Positions 44,530-54,920 are shown, numbered from the stretch's first letter. The stretch is 64,000 nucleotides of DNA from Halorubrum alkaliphilum (GCF_017873815.1 NZ_JAGGKQ010000005.1:1-64000); one strand, 5' to 3'. The notes: a model not told the origin generated them from the letters alone. Program-made: numbers and translations.

Positions 44530-45568
44530 CGGCCGAACCGACCTCCGTCGTGTCCGGCTCCGTGTTCTGAATGCCGTCACGGATCACGGAGTCGTCATGG
44601 GCCGGTCGATAGTAGACACAGGAAGCCTTCTGTCCCGGATTCACCTCGACCTCCTCCGGCTGTTGCCCGGTCCGACACGCGTCGATCGTGTGGTCACACC
44701 TCGCGGCGAACCGGCACCCGTCCGGAGGATCATGTGGATCAGGGAGTTTCCCCGGTATTCCACCCGTGTTACCGCCGATATCCGGGAGACAGTTCAACAG
44801 CTGTTGTGTGTACGGGTGTGCCGGGTGATCGAAGATGTCCAACACGCCACCACGCTCCATTACCTTGCCCGCGTACATCACGATTATCCGGTCCGCGATC
44901 TCGGCAACGACGCCGAGATCGTGGGTAACGAACAGGATCCCCATGTCGAACTCCTCCTGTAGGTCGTCGAGTAGGCGGAGGATCTGTGCCTGTACCGTGA
45001 CGTCGAGCGCGGTCGTCGGCTCGTCGGCGATCAACAGATCCGGGTCGCCGACGAGTGCCATCGCGATCATCACTCGCTGTTTCTGCCCTCCCGAGAACTC
45101 GTGTGGGTGATCGTCGAAACGCGAGCTCGCGTTCGCGATCCCCACCTTGTCGAGCAGATCGACCGCCTTCGCTCTCGCCTCCTCGTTGGAGACGTCACGG
45201 TGGATCTGGAGCGCCTCCATGATCTGCCAGCCGACGGTGTAACAGTGGTTCATCGCCTCTTGGGGGTTCTGGAAGATGTGTGCGATCTCGTATCCCCGGA
45301 TGTCGCGAAGTTCCGGTTCGCTCATTTCGAGCAGGTCCTGCCCCTTGAACCGGACCGACCCCTCGACGTGACCCGGGGGAGATTTGACGATCCGAGTGAT
45401 CGACTCCGTTGCGACCGTCTTTCCGGACCCGGACTCGCCGACGATACACACGGTCTCGCCGCTGTCGACGCTGAAGTCGATCCCGTCGACCGCCATGAGC
45501 TCTCCGTCGTCTGTGCTGAACGTCGTCGTGAGGTCTTCGACCTCGAGTAGTGGTTCTGCGGTGGACAT
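44522..45568 (-). CDS. dppD: Oligopeptide/dipeptide ABC transporter ATP-binding protein (DppD-like)
   Basis: The 348-residue ATPase has Walker A GESGSGKT (44-51), signature [13 protein letters not shown], Walker [15 protein letters not shown], switch THDLGVV and the C-terminal [16 protein letters not shown] plus RCDHTIDAC cysteines typical of peptide importer ATPases. It pairs with DppF. Its start overlaps the DppC stop by one base, indicating strong coupling. Confidence 0.93.
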   Translation of the reverse strand: MSTAEPLLEVEDLTTTFSTDDGELMAVDGIDFSVDSGETVCIVGESGSGKTVATESITRIVKSPPGHVEGSVRFKGQDLLEMSEPELRDIRGYEIAHIFQNPQEAMNHCYTVGWQIMEALQIHRDVSNEEARAKAVDLLDKVGIANASSRFDDHPHEFSGGQKQRVMIAMALVGDPDLLIADEPTTALDVTVQAQILRLLDDLQEEFDMGILFVTHDLGVVAEIADRIIVMYAGKVMERGGVLDIFDHPAHPYTQQLLNCLPDIGGNTGGIPGKLPDPHDPPDGCRFAARCDHTIDACRTGQQPEEVEVNPGQKASCVYYRPAHDDSVIRDGIQNTEPDTTEVGSADD

Positions 45569-46752
45569 TATTCGCTCTCGGCCTCCGCTTCGGGGTTCAA
45601 CGCGTCCAATAGCGCGTCACCGAGGAAGTTGAACGCGAGGATGGTCAGGAACAGGACGATCCCGGGTGCCAACACGATCCACGGGGCGAACGCGAGGTCG
45701 CTGCGTCCCGCGGAGATCAACTGCCCCCACGAGGGGATGTTGGAGTCCCCGAGCCCGAGGAACGCCAGCTGGGCCTCCGCCAGCAGGAACCCGGGAATCA
45801 GCAGGGTGAGTTGGGTGATGATACTGCTTGCCGTGTTCGGGACGACGTGTTTACGGACGACCCGGTACGTGCTCGCACCGCTTATCCGACTCGCCTTGAT
45901 GTACTCTTCCTCGGAGACGGACAGCGACTTACTGCGAACGTATCTCGCCGTCCCACCCCATGCGAACAGCGAGAACACGAGGATGAACATTCCCAGTCCC
46001 GCACCGTAGATGTACAGGATGAGCAGGAACATCAGGAGCGTCGGGAACGAGAGGATGATGTCGACGAACCGCATGAGGACCTCGTCGACCCACCCGCCGG
46101 CGTACGCGCTCACCGTTCCGAAGGAGATCCCGATGGCCGCAACGATCGTCGTCGTAATAAACGCGATCTGCATGCTGATCGTCATCCCGTAGATGATGCT
46201 GGTGAAGACGCTCTTTCCACCCCGAGTCGTCCCGAGCGGGTATTCCCAAGTTCCCTGACACTGCCCGCCAACGATGTCACCGACGCAGTTGGCGACGTTT
46301 GCCGCGTCGACCGAGAGGAACACCGGCGGCTGGTGTCCGATGAGGATGTCCTGTTCGGGAGCACTTATGACGAGCGGACCGAGCAGTCCGCCCGCGAACA
46401 CGATCAGGAGCCAGCCAAGACTGACGACCGCGGGCCGGTTCCGTTTGAACTCCTTCCAGTAGTATTTCGTCATCCGCGGATTCTGGGCGAGCGGCAGGAT
46501 CAAATAGAAGAAGAACAGCAGTAGCGTGAAGATGAAGAAGTAGTCTAACGACTCAAGGTTCCGGCTCAGGCCGATGAACTCGAAGGTGTCCGTTCTATCG
46601 CCGATGAACCGCCAATCGTAGAGCCCCAACAGGACGACCGGGAGCGACGTGATCACCATGCCGATCGAGTTGATCGACAGGTCGAGTCGTCCGGACTCCG
46701 AGAGCTCGCTCCAGTCGACCTGATCGAAGCGTTCCGGTTTCTTCGTTGCCAT
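45568..46752 (-). CDS. dppC: Oligopeptide/dipeptide ABC transporter permease (DppC-like)
   Basis: The 394-residue permease has a hydrophobic pair near residues 30-50 and 70-95, an N-terminal OppC-type segment (KYYWKEFKRNRPAVVSLGW) and a core of five to six helices with the coupling loop KASRISGASTYRVVRKHVVP. An unusually long first half, with two extra helices and a periplasmic loop of about 100 residues, is common in haloarchaeal homologues. It forms the channel with DppB. Confidence 0.92.
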   Translation of the reverse strand: MATKKPERFDQVDWSELSESGRLDLSINSIGMVITSLPVVLLGLYDWRFIGDRTDTFEFIGLSRNLESLDYFFIFTLLLFFFYLILPLAQNPRMTKYYWKEFKRNRPAVVSLGWLLIVFAGGLLGPLVISAPEQDILIGHQPPVFLSVDAANVANCVGDIVGGQCQGTWEYPLGTTRGGKSVFTSIIYGMTISMQIAFITTTIVAAIGISFGTVSAYAGGWVDEVLMRFVDIILSFPTLLMFLLILYIYGAGLGMFILVFSLFAWGGTARYVRSKSLSVSEEEYIKASRISGASTYRVVRKHVVPNTASSIITQLTLLIPGFLLAEAQLAFLGLGDSNIPSWGQLISAGRSDLAFAPWIVLAPGIVLFLTILAFNFLGDALLDALNPEAEAESE

Positions 46753-46767
46753 ATCTATTGCCTCCGA

Positions 46768-47742
46768 TTATCTGTCATCGTAGCTGATCCGCGGGTCGAG
46801 TATTGTGAATACGAGGTCCTCGACGAGGTTCCCGACGACGGCGATGAACGTGAACACCAGCGTCGCGCCCAACACGAGGTTCGTGTCCTGTGCAACCAAT
46901 GCGTCGAACGTCAAGCGACCGAGCCCGGGGATGCCGAACACGACCTCCACGAGGAGCGACGACCCGAGGAACAGCGCTAGTAGCTGTCCCACGAGAGTCG
47001 TCGAGAGCGGCACGAGCGTCGGACGCATCACGTGATACGCGTACGCCCGAAGCGGTGAGACGCCCTTGGCCTTCGCGGTCTTCATGAAGTCGGAGTTCTG
47101 GAACTCCGCCGACTCGTTACGTGAGACGCGCATCGTCGCGCCGATCGAACCCGTGACCAGCACGAACACGGGGATGATCAGCTGGATCACGTTATCGAGG
47201 CTAAACAGCGGAACGCTCGTGTCGTAGACGACGGGGATCACGTCGAGCCACACGCCGAAGATCAGCAGCAGAATGATCCCGAAAAAGAAGTTCGGGATCG
47301 CGTAGCCGAAGAACGCGAAGCCGGTCGCTGCGTGGTCCTTCCAACTGTACATGTTCGCCGCCGAGTAGACCCCGACGATCGGACCGAGTATCACGGTCAG
47401 GATCGTCCACGGGATCGAGTACTGTGCGGTGTAGTACAGACCCTCCCACAGTGCCTCGGTCACCGGCTGACTCCGGTGCTGTGACCAGCCCCAGTCGAGC
47501 GTATAGACGCTCTGGAGGAAGTCCAGATACCGAACGTGGAGCGGCTCGTTTAGCCCTCGAAGCTCCCGTTCGCGTTCGGCCGCGGCCGCCGGGTCACCGC
47601 CCTGTAGCGCCGCCTGCGTCGCCGCCTCGCGGATCGACGGGTTCGGTGCGGCTGCGAGCAGGACGAACGTGATCGTGACGATGATAAGCGAAACTACTGC
47701 GGCCCACGCGACGCGAGCAGTAATGTACCTTCCAAGTCCCAT
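46768..47742 (-). CDS. dppB: Oligopeptide/dipeptide ABC transporter permease (DppB-like)
   Basis: The 324-residue permease has one N-terminal helix (RVAWAAVVSLIIVTITFVLL), a soluble outer loop (about 35-95), and five more helices. The coupling loop is KTAKAKGVSPLRAYAYHVMRP and the family end motif VVGNLVEDLVFTILDPRISYD is present. It is 15 nt upstream of dppC on the same strand. Confidence 0.94.
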   Translation of the reverse strand: MGLGRYITARVAWAAVVSLIIVTITFVLLAAAPNPSIREAATQAALQGGDPAAAAERERELRGLNEPLHVRYLDFLQSVYTLDWGWSQHRSQPVTEALWEGLYYTAQYSIPWTILTVILGPIVGVYSAANMYSWKDHAATGFAFFGYAIPNFFFGIILLLIFGVWLDVIPVVYDTSVPLFSLDNVIQLIIPVFVLVTGSIGATMRVSRNESAEFQNSDFMKTAKAKGVSPLRAYAYHVMRPTLVPLSTTLVGQLLALFLGSSLLVEVVFGIPGLGRLTFDALVAQDTNLVLGATLVFTFIAVVGNLVEDLVFTILDPRISYDDR

Positions 47743-47788
47743 TTGAATCGTTGTGTCTAAGTATAAACCGGATTAGGATATCGGGGAG

Positions 47789-49651
47789 TTACTCGTAGGT
47801 CCAGACCGGAAGGTCCCAACCGTTCGAGAAGTTCTCGATCGGTCCTTCCAGTCCCTCACGGTAGCCGATGAGGTCATCGCTGAACAGAAGCATGATGTAC
47901 GGCTGCTCCTCCGCGAGGTTGATGAACAGCTCCTCGAGGATCGAGATGAGTTCGTCGCGGTCCGTCGCCTGCCGCATGTCGGCGAACAGCGATTCCGCGT
48001 CGAACTCAGGATAGTAACCGACCGGGTTGTACTGCGCGTTCGCGCCGTCGAAGAACACCTGATTGGTAAGCGGGTTGCGTGGGTACGTGTTGAGCCCGTA
48101 GACGATGGACATATCCCAGTCCTCGTTGCTCGTCGCGGAGCGCGGACCGGGATTGTTGGGCCCCGGACTGACGTCCGTGTCCCACGAGACCTCCTCGCCG
48201 TTGACCTCGTCGGTCAGACCGTCTTCCGCGGGGTCCGCGGTCCAGAACTCCTCGCCGAACCGGGTACCGTCGATCGCCTCGACGTTCACGTCGATGCCGA
48301 GGTTCTCTCCCATCTCCTCGGAGATGAACTCCGCGGTGAGCTGGGAGGTCTCTTGGCCGGCGCTGTGGTAGATGTCGAGTTCGACCTGGTTGCCGTCGGG
48401 ATCGACTAGCTCGTCCCCGTCGAACTCGTAGTCGTACTCCGACTGGTCGATGGCTTCCTGTGCCAGATCCCGGGCGAACTCCCGGCCGTACTCGTCACCC
48501 ATGCCGAACTGCGGGAGGTCGTCGTCGCCGGGGTAGAAGTCGGTGAAACGCGGCTGCCACGTGTAGTGTGGCTGCGCGAGGCCACGGTACACTCCGTCTA
48601 TCAGTTCCTGCTTGCTGATTGATGCGTTGACCGCCTGCCGGAACTCCTTGTACCGGAAGAGGTTCCCCGGTCCCGTGTTCCAGCCGTTGTCACGCATGTT
48701 GACCGAGAGGATCGTGTTGTACGGCGTCGGGACCTGATTGACGTAGACGTCGTCGCGGTTGTCGTACTCCTCGTATCGTTCGGGCGGGATGGCGGCGCTG
48801 TCGACTTCGCCGGTTTCGAGCGCGCCGAGCCGCGAGGACTGTTCCTCGAGGTACGTGATCGATCCGCCCTCGAAGTACGGCGCGTCGTCGAACTCGTCCG
48901 GGAGATCGTCCGCCTCCTGTAGGTAGTAGTCGTCGTTTCGACTGTACTGGGTTCCGCTCCCACGGTTCCACTCGTCCATCACGTACGGGCCGAGATTGCC
49001 GCTGAACGTGAGTTCGAGCAGCTCCTCGTCCTGTTGCATCCCCTCCACGTCCTCGTCCTCGACGTACGGTTCGATCAGATCGCGGGGGATCGGATACAGT
49101 AGCGGGTCGAACGTCTCCGGCCAGAGCAGATTGGGACTCTCGAGGGTCGCTTGGAACTCGAGTTCTCCCGTCTGCTCGACGTCGACGCCGCCCCAGTTGA
49201 TCGTGGCCGCCGAGTTTGCCCAGTCGCTCTGGTGGACCTCCTGAATGAGGTAGACGAAGTCCTCCGCGGTCACCTGTCCGTAGGGATCGCTGAACTCCAG
49301 GTTGTCGCGCACCTCGAACGTCCACACCGCTCCGTCCTCGGTCGAGAGGTCGTAGAGCAGCGGCACGACTTCGTTGTCCTCGTTGAAGGTGTATCCCTGA
49401 TCAAGAGCACGCGCAATCGCGTTACCGGCACCGTTCTCGGTGTTGTATATCGGGTTGAGCGTCTCGAAGCTCGCTGCGGCCGCGGTGTCGTACGTGTCCC
49501 GATCCTCGTCTCCACCCGCTTCGTCTTCCTCGTCTTCCCCACCAACACAGCCGGAGAGCGTTGCGATACCGCCGATGCCGAGCGCGGAAAGCCATTCGCG
49601 TCGACCGAGGTGGCGCGGGTTATCAGCGCCGCCATTGTGTCGCTGTGACAT
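47789..49651 (-). CDS. dppA: Oligopeptide/dipeptide-binding lipoprotein (DppA-like)
   Basis: The 620-residue family-5 extracellular solute-binding protein delivers peptides or similar solutes to DppBCDF. RREWLSALG (twin arginine) and lipobox LSGC (Cys35) mark Tat export and lipid anchoring, followed by an acidic Glu/Asp/Gly-rich tether. The mature part has typical SBP_bac_5 features (SFETLNPIYNTENGAG, LEFSDPYGQVTAEDFVY, FRYKEFRQAVNASISKQ). The ATG at 49651 is used rather than an upstream frame start. It heads the operon dppABCDF. Confidence 0.93.
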   Translation of the reverse strand: MSQRHNGGADNPRHLGRREWLSALGIGGIATLSGCVGGEDEEDEAGGDEDRDTYDTAAAASFETLNPIYNTENGAGNAIARALDQGYTFNEDNEVVPLLYDLSTEDGAVWTFEVRDNLEFSDPYGQVTAEDFVYLIQEVHQSDWANSAATINWGGVDVEQTGELEFQATLESPNLLWPETFDPLLYPIPRDLIEPYVEDEDVEGMQQDEELLELTFSGNLGPYVMDEWNRGSGTQYSRNDDYYLQEADDLPDEFDDAPYFEGGSITYLEEQSSRLGALETGEVDSAAIPPERYEEYDNRDDVYVNQVPTPYNTILSVNMRDNGWNTGPGNLFRYKEFRQAVNASISKQELIDGVYRGLAQPHYTWQPRFTDFYPGDDDLPQFGMGDEYGREFARDLAQEAIDQSEYDYEFDGDELVDPDGNQVELDIYHSAGQETSQLTAEFISEEMGENLGIDVNVEAIDGTRFGEEFWTADPAEDGLTDEVNGEEVSWDTDVSPGPNNPGPRSATSNEDWDMSIVYGLNTYPRNPLTNQVFFDGANAQYNPVGYYPEFDAESLFADMRQATDRDELISILEELFINLAEEQPYIMLLFSDDLIGYREGLEGPIENFSNGWDLPVWTYE

Positions 49652-49900
49652 ACCAAATCGCAGTAAACACATACACAAAAAAGTTCAGATACACTGATCG
49701 ATCGCCGCTACTCCGGACGGATGGGGTCGTGTATCGACTTCGTTCGGCCCTTCTCACGGTGAGACGGTCTCGACATCGTCGATCGGATAGTAGCGTCAGG
49801 CATGCTGCGGTTCACGGAGGCGGGAGCGGTCGCGATTCCGTGGGAGGCGGTCGTCGGCGTGGATCCCAAAACCCTACTTGTTGCCGGTGAACCTGTCCGT

Positions 49901-50398
49901 ATGACCGACGTTCATTCGGCCCAGCGGGTCGGCGTGCTCGCCGATTCCCAGAACCTGTATCACACTGCACAGAGCCTCTATTCACGGAACATCGACTACT
50001 CCGCGCTTCTGGAGGAAGCGGTCCGTGATCGCTCGCTGGTTCGCGCGATCGCGTACGTGATCCGTGCGGACTCCCCCGAGGAGGAGAGTTTCTTCGAGGC
50101 GCTCCGCGACATCGGCTTCGAGACCAAGATCAAGGACATCAAGACGTTTGCGGACGGTTCGAAAAAAGCCGACTGGGACGTCGGGATGAGCCTCGACGCG
50201 GTCACGCTCGCGAACCACATCGACACGATGGTGCTCGTCACCGGCGACGGCGACTTCGCACGTCTCTGCTCCCATCTCCGTCACGCGGGCGTCCGCGTCG
50301 AGGCGATGGGCTTCGCGAACTCGACTGCCGACGAGCTCGTCAACGCGGCCGACGAGTTCGTCGACCTCTCGGAGCGTGAGGACCGATATCTCTTATAA
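49901..50398 (+). CDS. NYN-domain (LabA/DUF88-type) protein
   Basis: The 165-residue protein is a NYN domain, the PIN-like nuclease fold. Metal-site acids are in VLADSQNLYHTAQ, KADWDVGMSLDAV and VTGDGDFARLCSHLRHAGVRVEA (D near residue 113-115). NYN proteins process RNA, but many LabA-type members have no proven activity. The ATG at 49901 is chosen since it precedes the conserved strand by 10 residues; the frame extends to 49802. Lysine genes converge on it from the right. Confidence 0.86.
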   Translation: MTDVHSAQRVGVLADSQNLYHTAQSLYSRNIDYSALLEEAVRDRSLVRAIAYVIRADSPEEESFFEALRDIGFETKIKDIKTFADGSKKADWDVGMSLDAVTLANHIDTMVLVTGDGDFARLCSHLRHAGVRVEAMGFANSTADELVNAADEFVDLSEREDRYLL

Positions 50399-50415
50399 GT
50401 AGTCGACGACTACCC

Positions 50416-51609
50416 TCACAACACCGTCTCGATGACGTCTGCGACCGTCGCGGCCGCCACCTCGACCTCCCGAACGCGAACGTACTCCCGCTCGGCGTGG
50501 GCCACCGCGCCGTCGTCGTCGGCGAGGTCTCCAGGACCGAACACGACCGTCGGGGCGGGCGCGAAGTACGAGGCCTCCGTCGCCGCACCGAACGGGCGGA
50601 CGCCGCCGCCCCGACCTTCGGGCAGCCCGGCCGTTTCCGTCGCCTGCCGAACGGCACCCGTAACCGCGTCGACGAACGCGTGGTCCGGATCGGTCGAGAA
50701 CGCCTCCAGGAACGGGGACGCCCGCTCCGTGAGATCGAACCGGACGTCGACGTCGTCGGGAGTCTCCGACCGTACCGCGGCCGCGAGTTTCGCCCTGAAC
50801 TCCTCGGCCGTTTCGGGCGGAACGCTTCGGCGGTCGACCGTGATCGCACAGTCGGCTGGCACCTGATTCGTCGCCGATCCCCCTTCGATGACGGTTGGGG
50901 TGAGCTTCGGTGACCCCAACTGTGGGTGATCGTCGGCGTCGGCGTCGAACGTTCGGATCGCGGCGAGCGCGCCCTCCGCGGCGGCGACGGCGTTGGCTCC
51001 CGCGAACTCCGCCGCGTGCGCCGCGACTCCGGAGAGTTTGACGCGGCCCTGAAACCGACCCTTCGCGGCCGTACAGACGTCGAGGCCGGTTGGCTCGCCG
51101 ACGAGAAACAGATCGCCGTCGAGCCGATCGGCCGTCCCAGGAAGCCGACCGGTGAGCGACGCCGCGCCGAGCGAGAGTGCCTCCTCGTCCGGCGTCACCG
51201 CCAACGTGACTCGGCCACGAGTCGGCTCGGCGGCGAGGAACCCGTACAGGAGCGCGGCGAGCGGCCCCTTGGCGTCACAGGATCCGCGACCTCGGATGAC
51301 GTCGGAACTCGACCCGTCGGAGCCGCGTTCGAAGGGGACGTTGGGAGTGACGGTGTCGATGTGGGTGTTCAACACGAGGTGTGGCCCCTCGTCCGGCGAC
51401 GTCGAGACCGAGCGGGCGAGGACACAGCCGTCGTCGTCGGTCCTGACGTCGACGTCGAATCGTTCGAGGGTCGACACGAGTAGCTCCCGCATCTCGCCCA
51501 CGTCCTCGTGGGAGGGCGTCGCGACAGCGTCCTCCAAGAATCCGATCGGGTCGAAAGAAGCGGCATCGAGCCGTGGCGGCCCGACTCCACCCGGCTCCGT
51601 GCTCGTCAT
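50416..51609 (-). CDS. dapE: Succinyl-diaminopimelate desuccinylase (M20 family)
   Basis: The M20 metalloenzyme removes succinate from N-succinyl-LL-diaminopimelate. The 397-residue protein has zinc-ligand motifs: His in VLNTHIDTV, Asp in RGRGSCDAKGP, the Glu pair in DEEALS and the dimerisation domain between; the last His is near the C-terminus. M20 enzymes include ArgE and LysK, so the DapE call depends on its place last in the dap operon. An 83-bp gap with a repeat separates it from dapF. Confidence 0.85.
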   Translation of the reverse strand: MTSTEPGGVGPPRLDAASFDPIGFLEDAVATPSHEDVGEMRELLVSTLERFDVDVRTDDDGCVLARSVSTSPDEGPHLVLNTHIDTVTPNVPFERGSDGSSSDVIRGRGSCDAKGPLAALLYGFLAAEPTRGRVTLAVTPDEEALSLGAASLTGRLPGTADRLDGDLFLVGEPTGLDVCTAAKGRFQGRVKLSGVAAHAAEFAGANAVAAAEGALAAIRTFDADADDHPQLGSPKLTPTVIEGGSATNQVPADCAITVDRRSVPPETAEEFRAKLAAAVRSETPDDVDVRFDLTERASPFLEAFSTDPDHAFVDAVTGAVRQATETAGLPEGRGGGVRPFGAATEASYFAPAPTVVFGPGDLADDDGAVAHAEREYVRVREVEVAAATVADVIETVL

Positions 51610-51635
51610 GGTTCGAGAGTCGTCATCGTTCGTGG

Positions 51636-51670
51636 TTCGTCGTCATCCGGACCTCGTCGTCATCCGGACC
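51636..51670 (+). repeat. 17-bp direct repeat between dapE and dapF
   Basis: TCGTCGTCATCCGGACC occurs twice in tandem, followed by a partial third TCGTCGCCATC, in the gap between the dapF stop and the dapE start. Confidence 0.75.
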
Positions 51671-51692
51671 TCGTCGCCATCAGAGATCCTCC

Positions 51693-52649
51693 TCATCGCG
51701 GGTCGGCCGTGACGCGCCCGGAGAACTCGTGGGCGACCGGGCCGGTCAGCGTCGCCTGCTCCCCGTCCGGGACCGTGATGGTCAACTCGCCGCCCGGCGG
51801 TCTGACCACCACGGTGTCGCCGTCGATAAGTCCGAGACGGGCGGCGACGGCCGCGATGGCGACCGCACCGGTTCCACAGGATCGGGTCTCCCCTTCGACG
51901 CCGCGCTCGTACGTCCGCTGGTCGATGACCGGGAGTTCCCTCCCGGTCGCTTCATCGCCGCTCGATCCGCGGTCGACGACCGCTGCGAGGTTCACGTTCC
52001 CGCCCTCGGGGAAGACGTCGGCGTGACGAACCGGCGGTGCGACCGTTTCGAGGTCGACCGCGTCGATCCCGTCGGCCGAACCGACTCCCGTTGCCGCGTC
52101 GCGGCCCCCATTAACGAACGCAACCGCGTGAGGGACGCCCGTGTTCACGGCACTGACGGTCAGTCCCTCGATCGACTCCTCGATCAGCGGGTCGTCGCGC
52201 GCGACCGGAACCGCACGCGGCGCGAACGCCGGCGTTCCCATCTCGATGGTCGCCTCGGTCCCGTCCGTACTCACGGTCGCCCGGCGGGTCCCCGCCTGCG
52301 TGTCGATCATGAACTCGTGGTCGCCGGTTCGATCGTGTGCCCAGCGGGCGACGACGCGCGCGCCGTTCCCGCACATCGCGGCCGTCGATCCGTCGGGCTG
52401 GACGAGCGTCATCACGACGCGGGTCGGCCGATATCGGTCCTCGACGCTTACGAACAGGACGCCGTCCGCGCCTCGACGGTGGGATCCGGATTCGCCGCCG
52501 AACGACTCGGGGTCGACGCCCGTCTCGCGGTCGCAGTGGGTGCGCGCGAACGCTGCCCGATCACGGACGCTCCGGACGTCGGCGTCGACGACGAGGAAGT
52601 CGTTTCCGGTCCCGTGGTACTTCTCGACCGGAACTGCGTGAGTGCTCAT
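51693..52649 (-). CDS. dapF: Diaminopimelate epimerase
   Basis: The cofactor-independent enzyme converts LL- to meso-diaminopimelate. The 318-residue protein has both catalytic cysteines: Cys93 in AAMCGNGAR and Cys258 in RSCGTGAVA. FHGTGNDF-like YHGTGNDFLV starts the first domain. The start overlaps lysA by 4 nt. Confidence 0.95.
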   Translation of the reverse strand: MSTHAVPVEKYHGTGNDFLVVDADVRSVRDRAAFARTHCDRETGVDPESFGGESGSHRRGADGVLFVSVEDRYRPTRVVMTLVQPDGSTAAMCGNGARVVARWAHDRTGDHEFMIDTQAGTRRATVSTDGTEATIEMGTPAFAPRAVPVARDDPLIEESIEGLTVSAVNTGVPHAVAFVNGGRDAATGVGSADGIDAVDLETVAPPVRHADVFPEGGNVNLAAVVDRGSSGDEATGRELPVIDQRTYERGVEGETRSCGTGAVAIAAVAARLGLIDGDTVVVRPPGGELTITVPDGEQATLTGPVAHEFSGRVTADPR

Positions 52650-53992
52650 CGGCTCTCCCCCGTGGAGTCGTTTTCGGTCCGTTCGACCGTCGTCAGATCG
52701 GTCAGGGTCTCCCGTCGGCGAGCGATCGTAGCCATGCCGTCATCGAGCGTGACTTCCGCCGGCCGCGGTCGTGAGTTGTATTGGTTTGCCATCTCGTATC
52801 CGTACGCGCCCGTGATCCCGACCGCGAGGAAGTCTCCTCGGATCGGATCCGCGAGCGATCGGTTCTTACAGAGCGTATCGCCGGTCTCACAGATAGGTCC
52901 GGCGACCGTGACAGGGGTTGCCGGGCGTTCGTCGGGGGCGGTCGCGCCCGCCGCCCCGCCGAGGTTCCGGATCGGGTGGTATGCGTCGTACATCGCCGGA
53001 CGGAGTAGGTCCGTCATCCCGGCGTCGACGCCGACGACCGTCCCGTCCGGAGTCGGCTTGACGGTGTTCACTCGTGCCAACAGGACGCCCGCGTCGGCGA
53101 CGACGTATCGGCCGGGCTCGATCGCGAGGTCGACGCCGGCCGGGAGCGGTCCGACGGCCTCACGGGTCGCATCCGCGACCGCATGGAGATCGAGCGGCGG
53201 GGCGTCCTCCTCGTACGGGACGCCGAACCCGCCGCCGACGTCGACGTAGTCGAGATCGAGGGGTCGAGCGTCGCCGCCGGCCGACCCCGTCTCCGCTCGC
53301 GGTTCCACGAGCTCCCGGGCCAGCTCGCCCATTCGAGTCACCAGCTCGCGGTGGCTGTCCAGTTGGTCCGGGTCGATGCCGGATCCCGCGTGTGCGTGGA
53401 TCCCGACGAGGTTGAACCGGTCGGCCGCCGATCGGGCGACCTCCGCGGCGCGATCGTACGGAACGCCGAACTTCGCGGCTGCGCCTGTCCGAACCTTCTC
53501 GTGGTGACCCGCGCCGACACCGGGGTTCACGCGGAGACAGATCCGGCCGTCGTAGCCGCGCTCCGCCAGCCGATCGAGGGTGTCGACCGCGCCGACGGTG
53601 ACCGTGACCGCCGGCTCTGCCGCCGTGATGCCGACGACGTAGTCGAGGTCGCGAGCGGGCGGGTTGACCGCGGTGTAGTGGAGTCGCTCCCCGTCGAAGC
53701 CGGCGGCGAGCGCGCGGTCGACCTCCCCGGCGGAGGCGCACTCGGCGTCGAGGCCGGCCTCTCGGACCGTCTCCAGCACCGACCGTCCGGTGTGTGCCTT
53801 CACCGCATACCTGACATCCGCGTCCGGAAAGGCGTTGCGGAGCCGCTCGCAGTTCTCCCGTACCCGGTCGAGGTCCTGTACGTACAGGGGCGTCCCGTGT
53901 TCGGCCGCGATTTCGTGGAGCGCCCCGGCCTCCCAGTCGCTCACGCGGCGGACGGGCGGACCTGCCGAGGACGCCGCGTCGTCGTCGCTCAT
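52646..53992 (-). CDS. lysA: Diaminopimelate decarboxylase
   Basis: The PLP enzyme decarboxylates meso-diaminopimelate to L-lysine, the last step. The 448-residue protein has the Schiff-base lysine K65 in RYAVKAHTG, a Gly-rich cofactor loop (VDVGGGFGVPY), EPGRYVVADAG and the cysteine motif ICETGDTL contributed to the partner subunit. Its start overlaps dapD by 4 nt and its stop overlaps dapF. Confidence 0.95.
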   Translation of the reverse strand: MSDDDAASSAGPPVRRVSDWEAGALHEIAAEHGTPLYVQDLDRVRENCERLRNAFPDADVRYAVKAHTGRSVLETVREAGLDAECASAGEVDRALAAGFDGERLHYTAVNPPARDLDYVVGITAAEPAVTVTVGAVDTLDRLAERGYDGRICLRVNPGVGAGHHEKVRTGAAAKFGVPYDRAAEVARSAADRFNLVGIHAHAGSGIDPDQLDSHRELVTRMGELARELVEPRAETGSAGGDARPLDLDYVDVGGGFGVPYEEDAPPLDLHAVADATREAVGPLPAGVDLAIEPGRYVVADAGVLLARVNTVKPTPDGTVVGVDAGMTDLLRPAMYDAYHPIRNLGGAAGATAPDERPATPVTVAGPICETGDTLCKNRSLADPIRGDFLAVGITGAYGYEMANQYNSRPRPAEVTLDDGMATIARRRETLTDLTTVERTENDSTGESR

Positions 53993-54828
53993 TCGCGGAG
54001 GGCGTCCTCCCGTCGCGTCGCTTCGAGGGTGTCTTCCTCGACGTGCGTCGCGACGACGGCGGGTTTGTACGCGCCTCCCTCGAACAGATCGTGGTCGCCG
54101 ACGGACGACTCGACCATCCGCGTGAACGCGCGGCGCTCGGCGGGCAGGTGTCCGTAGAGTATCTCCTCCTCGACGAGGTCGTAGACGGGGATCCGGGGAG
54201 TAAGAAGGGTGTTCTCGCCGACGATCGAGTTCTCCCCGACGCGGAATCCACTCGTGACGCGACAGCCGGCACCGAGCGAGACGCCGTCCTCGATGATGAC
54301 GGGTGCGTCCTCGACCGGTTCGAGCACCCCGCCGATCAGGGTGTTCGCGCCCAGCTTTACGTCCGCGCCGATCTGTGCACAGGAGCCGACGGTGTCACAG
54401 GAGTCGACGAGCGCGCCGTCGCCGACGTACGCACCCATGTTGACGAACGACGGGCTCATCATGATACAGTCCTCGCCGAGATACGCGCCGCGGCGGATCG
54501 CGGTCCCGTCGGGCGTGTTCCGGGTGCCGCGCTCGCCGAGGTCGGCGGTCTCACGGAGCGGTAACACGTCGTAGTAGGTGACGCCGCCGTACTCGCGCGC
54601 TTTGGTCTCCCGGAGGCCGAAGTTGAGCAGGATTCCGCGTTTGACCCACTCGTTTGCCGCCCACGAGGTGACCGCGTCGCCGGTCTTCTCCGCGGCCCGA
54701 ACCTCGCCGGCTTCGAGTGCTTCCAAGAAGGCTTCGAGGACCGCATCGTCGTTATCGGTCGTCTCGTCGGCAGTGAGGCCGTCCTGATAGCGGTGCCAGA
54801 GGTCGGATACGTCGGATTCGAGCGTCAT
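53989..54828 (-). CDS. dapD: Tetrahydrodipicolinate N-succinyltransferase
   Basis: The enzyme transfers succinyl from succinyl-CoA to tetrahydrodipicolinate. The 279-residue protein has a helical N-terminus (1-85), then left-handed beta-helix hexapeptide repeats (RRGAYLGEDCIMMSPSFVNMGAYVGDGALV in part; about 110-235), typical of DapD trimers. This shows that the operon uses the succinylase branch. It is 92 bp downstream of dapB. Confidence 0.95.
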   Translation of the reverse strand: MTLESDVSDLWHRYQDGLTADETTDNDDAVLEAFLEALEAGEVRAAEKTGDAVTSWAANEWVKRGILLNFGLRETKAREYGGVTYYDVLPLRETADLGERGTRNTPDGTAIRRGAYLGEDCIMMSPSFVNMGAYVGDGALVDSCDTVGSCAQIGADVKLGANTLIGGVLEPVEDAPVIIEDGVSLGAGCRVTSGFRVGENSIVGENTLLTPRIPVYDLVEEEILYGHLPAERRAFTRMVESSVGDHDLFEGGAYKPAVVATHVEEDTLEATRREDALRE

Positions 54829-54920
54829 TTGTCGTGTTGTGGATGAGTGTCGGTATTTATCCGTCGGTCTCGGTATGCTCGTCGGACATCACTCCGCGTG
54901 AGCGTCGTTCGACGTGAACG